Below, in pieces: positions 61,436-64,000 of a stretch of DNA of 64,000 bases (position 1 is the stretch's first letter; every line of letters begins with the position of its first letter). The DNA comes from UBA1240 sp045599185 (GTDB taxonomy: Bacteria > Spirochaetota > Spirochaetia > Treponematales > Treponemataceae). The DNA is taken from positions 124,001 through 188,000 of the forward strand of contig JAZRVO010000029.1 of NCBI GenBank assembly GCA_045599185.1, read 5' to 3'. Under the pieces are notes generated by a model. That model worked only from the letters and a program-made list of their open reading frames with translations, was not told where the DNA came from and made no database searches. Made by a program: the position numbers and the translations under genes.

Positions 61436-62152
61436 ATGTTAGTTGTAAAAACATTAAAAAATCCACTGGTTTCAAATCCGGAAAAAGACGGATACTGTTT
61501 TAAAAGCAGCTGCAATCAGACTCTTACAGAAAAGGAACTTGCAGCAGCAATGGCAGATTACAACTCTTCTTTTACAGAAGCAGATAATACCGGTATGCTT
61601 AGCATACTTAACGCTGTTGTTGTAAATTATCTTGCAAAAGGCTACAGCATTGAACTTCCTTTTGGCACTTTACGTCCTAATGCAACTGGTACGTGTGCCA
61701 GCATTCAGGACAGCTTTAGTTTAGGTACCGGTAACAACCGTTTAAATTTCCTGTTCAGTGCAAATTCCAAAAGCTTAAAGCACATTAAGGCAAATCTTAA
61801 CTATATGCAGATTCCGCCAGACAGTACAAAGGAAGCTAAAATATACCGTCTTTCTTCCCTGAAGGATGATGCCAGCGAAGACAGCGAGCTGACTCTTTCT
61901 GCCGGTAAAATACTGCGTCTGCATGGCAGAAACCTTAGTTTTGATATAGATGATTTAAGTCAGGGTGTTTTTTTTGAAAATGAGAACGGCAGAATAAGAA
62001 TGGAATGCTACATCAGACGCGGTACAAATGTCATCGATGTTGCTGTTCCATTAAATGCGGAAGCCGGTGATTACAGCGTTACGGTTGTAACCAAACCCGG
62101 CAAAACTTACTTTACAGCATTCATTGATTCAATTGTAACAGTTACAGCATAA
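61436..62152 (+). CDS. HU-like DNA-binding domain protein with C-terminal Ig-like (DUF4469-like) domain
   Basis: A 238-residue protein. The N-terminal 120 residues fit an HU/IHF-like fold of the type common in Bacteroidetes and Treponema (LTEKELAAAMADYNSSFTEA, then VNYLAKGYSIELPFGTLRPN). The C-terminal part (about 140-238) has the Ig-like/transthyretin-like pattern of DUF4469 (LSAGKILRLHGRNLSFDIDD, VAVPLNAEAGDYSVTVVTKP). Such proteins may bind DNA or assemble, but the role is undetermined. It has a ribosome site AAAGGAC and a strong terminator behind. Confidence 0.75.
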   Translation: MLVVKTLKNPLVSNPEKDGYCFKSSCNQTLTEKELAAAMADYNSSFTEADNTGMLSILNAVVVNYLAKGYSIELPFGTLRPNATGTCASIQDSFSLGTGNNRLNFLFSANSKSLKHIKANLNYMQIPPDSTKEAKIYRLSSLKDDASEDSELTLSAGKILRLHGRNLSFDIDDLSQGVFFENENGRIRMECYIRRGTNVIDVAVPLNAEAGDYSVTVVTKPGKTYFTAFIDSIVTVTA

Positions 62153-62173
62153 ACGCCTGCAAGTTTATGGCAC

Positions 62174-62210
62174 AGGCAGCATTCTCTTTTTGCAGAATGC
62201 TGCCTTTTTT
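62174..62210 (+). terminator. Intrinsic terminator
   Basis: AGGCAGCATTCT (62174-62185) and its perfect complement AGAATGCTGCCT (62194-62205) form a 12-bp stem with an 8-nt loop, followed by T6. Confidence 0.9.
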
Positions 62211-62263
62211 ATTTCCGGTTTGTGTGCATAATGCAGTGCAATCAGTCCTCCGGCACACACCGG

Positions 62264-64000
62264 CTATACTTTGAAAAGGTCTATCTGGCTGCCGATTTTA
62301 TCAATGGAAGCCTGCACTTTTTTGGAAACATCGCCAAGGGCAACGCCGGTTGCGTTTATTTTTTTTGCACCGGCGGCCATTTCGTTCATGCTGTCGTTCA
62401 TGGAATACGTTGCCTGCTGCAATGAATTCATTTCGTGCATGATTTTTTCGTTTTTTGAAGACATGGCTTTAGAAGCACTCTGAACTTCTACCGTGCTGTC
62501 GTTCATGTTTTTAAGTGCTTCGCTAATCTGGCGCGAACCTGCATTCTGTTCAGTCATTGCGGCTTTTATCTGCATAACAAGCACGTCAGTTTCCTTTATT
62601 TTGTCAGAAACCGCCGTAAATGCTTCGCTAGATTCGGTAGAAGCAGAAACTACTTCCGTAATTGAATCCTTAATTTTGTTAAGCTGTTCGCCAATGGTTT
62701 TAGACTGGGCAGAAGAAGTTTCCGAAAGTTTACGGATTTCGTCTGCAACAACGGAAAAGCCCTTGCCTGCTTCGCCTGCATGGGCTGCTTCAATTGCCGC
62801 ATTCATTGCCAAAAGGTTTGTCTGTTCTGCAATGTTTGCAATTGCAATGTTTGCTTCAAGAAGCATCTGCGACTGGGATTCTATCTGCTTTATGCGCTCG
62901 TTTACGTCCTGCTGCTTGGTAAAGCCTGTCTGGGCGTTGTACGAAAGCGTATCGAATGAAGAAGCCATTTTGTCCATGGAATTGTTTACGGAAGAAATGT
63001 TTCCTATCATTTCTTCTACGGCAACGGAAGCCTGCGAACCCCCTGCCGACTGGCTTTCTATCATTGTATCAAGGCTTTTTATGTTTTCAGAAATTTCGTG
63101 CACAACCTGCGCCGCCTGGGCAACGCTTGTTCCCTGTGCCTGTATCTGCTGGTGTATGCCGTTAATGTTGGCAATTATCTGGGTAATTGCGCTTGTAGTG
63201 TCTTCCGTTCCTTCCGAAAGTTCGCTGCCGGTACTGCTTAATTCTGTTTTTGTTTCCTTTATTTGCCTTACAATGCCCTGCAACTTGTCGCAGAAGGCAT
63301 CAAACTGAACTACAAGGTCGCCGATTTCGTCGCGGATGAGCAGTTTTACGCGCTTGGTAAGGTCTGCTTCGCCGGTTGCCATTTCGGTAAGGAAGTTTGT
63401 AACGTTGTAGATTCGCCACATAAGCCAGCGCACAAAAAGGTAGCAGCCAATTATAAGAAAAACGTCGAGAACGATTATGATTGGCGTTACGCTGGCAACG
63501 GTTGATTTCATTGTCTGGTTTACGGTTTCCTTGCTTTTGGCTACAAAAACCATGCCGGTTATTGAACCGTCGCCGGAACGAAGCGGCACGTAAACTGAAT
63601 CGTATTCCTGCCCTGAAATTATGTTTTTCCCTTTGTATTCGCCTCCGTTTTTAAGGACGGTTTTTTCTATTTCCGGGTTTTCAAGCTTTGTGCCTACAAG
63701 AGTTTTTCCGTTTTCTGCCTTTATTGTCGTTGCAACCCGTAAGTTGTCTTTAAAAATCGTAAACTCTACGCCATAACTATCCTGCACAACGGACTGAAGG
63801 GAATCGCCCTCTTCCGTATCTGCGGCAAAATCGTAGCCGGTTACAATTACGCCGGCAAGTGCGCCTTCCTTATAAACCGGGGCTGCGGCAAACATTGCGT
63901 ATGGAATGTCTGCAATGCCGTCTATTGCAGAAAGTGGTTTGCCGCGCAATGCGGACTTTACGGCAGAAGCAGAAGAAAGGTTTGTTCCGCTTGCAATGCC
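62264..64000 (-). CDS. Methyl-accepting chemotaxis protein, 5' end outside window
   Basis: Frame open to the right edge, 578 residues visible. A periplasmic sensor resembling a dCache/sCache domain (AMFAAAPVYKEGALAGVIVT, FTIFKDNLRVATT, SVYVPLRSGDGSITGMVFVA) is followed by a membrane helix (VTPIIIVLDVFLIIGCYLFV), a HAMP domain (LTEMATGEADLTKRV) and the cytoplasmic signalling coil. The hairpin EQTNLLAMNAAIEAAHAGEA, then GKGFSVVADEIRKL, contacts CheA/CheW. The ligand is unknown. It is transcribed convergently with the HU-like gene. Confidence 0.93.
   Translation of the reverse strand, partial: GIASGTNLSSASAVKSALRGKPLSAIDGIADIPYAMFAAAPVYKEGALAGVIVTGYDFAADTEEGDSLQSVVQDSYGVEFTIFKDNLRVATTIKAENGKTLVGTKLENPEIEKTVLKNGGEYKGKNIISGQEYDSVYVPLRSGDGSITGMVFVAKSKETVNQTMKSTVASVTPIIIVLDVFLIIGCYLFVRWLMWRIYNVTNFLTEMATGEADLTKRVKLLIRDEIGDLVVQFDAFCDKLQGIVRQIKETKTELSSTGSELSEGTEDTTSAITQIIANINGIHQQIQAQGTSVAQAAQVVHEISENIKSLDTMIESQSAGGSQASVAVEEMIGNISSVNNSMDKMASSFDTLSYNAQTGFTKQQDVNERIKQIESQSQMLLEANIAIANIAEQTNLLAMNAAIEAAHAGEAGKGFSVVADEIRKLSETSSAQSKTIGEQLNKIKDSITEVVSASTESSEAFTAVSDKIKETDVLVMQIKAAMTEQNAGSRQISEALKNMNDSTVEVQSASKAMSSKNEKIMHEMNSLQQATYSMNDSMNEMAAGAKKINATGVALGDVSKKVQASIDKIGSQIDLFKV

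Overview
The window is chromosomal DNA of a spirochaete, almost certainly a host-associated, saccharolytic Treponema. The main evidence is a minus-strand motility operon in the order flbB-fliK-flgD-flgE-flbD-motA-motB-fliL-fliM-fliY-fliO-fliP-fliQ-fliR-flhB-flhA-flhF-flhG-(unknown)-fliA-fapA, which is the spirochaetal flgE operon. Its FlgE has Lys165 and Cys178, the pair that forms the lysinoalanine cross-link in Treponema hooks. A eukaryote-like hexokinase, a TrpX-type ABC importer and a Wzi-like outer-membrane barrel agree with this assignment.

Layout. 0-2.6 kb, plus strand: a partial MATE exporter, a NUDIX hydrolase and an LD-carboxypeptidase. 2.8-5.6 kb, minus strand: an ABC importer (binding protein, permease, ATPase) with a leader of about 190 nt and an attenuating terminator after the binding-protein gene. 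6.0-29 kb, minus strand: the flagellar operon. It ends with fliA, fapA, two small conserved genes (one resembling SwrB by position and architecture) and a GT10 fucosyltransferase-like gene. Intrinsic terminators after flbB and flgE and a sigma-28-like promoter before fliK divide it into expression segments. 29.5-33.3 kb: hexokinase (minus) and a PcrA/UvrD helicase (plus). 33.6-40.6 kb, plus strand: a glucan-degradation cluster of a 1144-residue GH94/GH149-like phosphorylase, an alpha/beta hydrolase and a domain-permuted GH3 beta-glucosidase. 40.9-52 kb: housekeeping and envelope genes, namely a CDF metal exporter with an Mn-type site, a DUF1846 protein, manC, ThiI, a DTW-domain tRNA modifier, an MGDG-synthase-like glycosyltransferase and a Wzi-like barrel.

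52.2-61.2 kb is an AT-rich accessory island. It holds a decayed IS3 transposase, an orphan immunity-like gene, a BrnT/BrnA toxin-antitoxin pair, an RHS core remnant, a 305-residue unknown with a truncated upstream partner, a DUF3990 (ADP-ribosyltransferase-like) gene with DUF3791-like partners, two severed tails resembling DNA methyltransferase C-termini, and a Upf1-like helicase fused to a DUF2726 nuclease-like domain. An XRE repressor/ImmA protease pair lies beyond a stretch of strong palindromes and direct repeats. An HU-like gene and a chemotaxis receptor, cut by the right edge, close the window.

I saw no tRNA, rRNA or CRISPR array. The best candidates for something undescribed are the defence-like island (helicase-DUF2726 plus DUF3990/DUF3791), the operator array before the XRE/ImmA pair, and the SwrB-like and Jag-N-like features of the flagellar operon.
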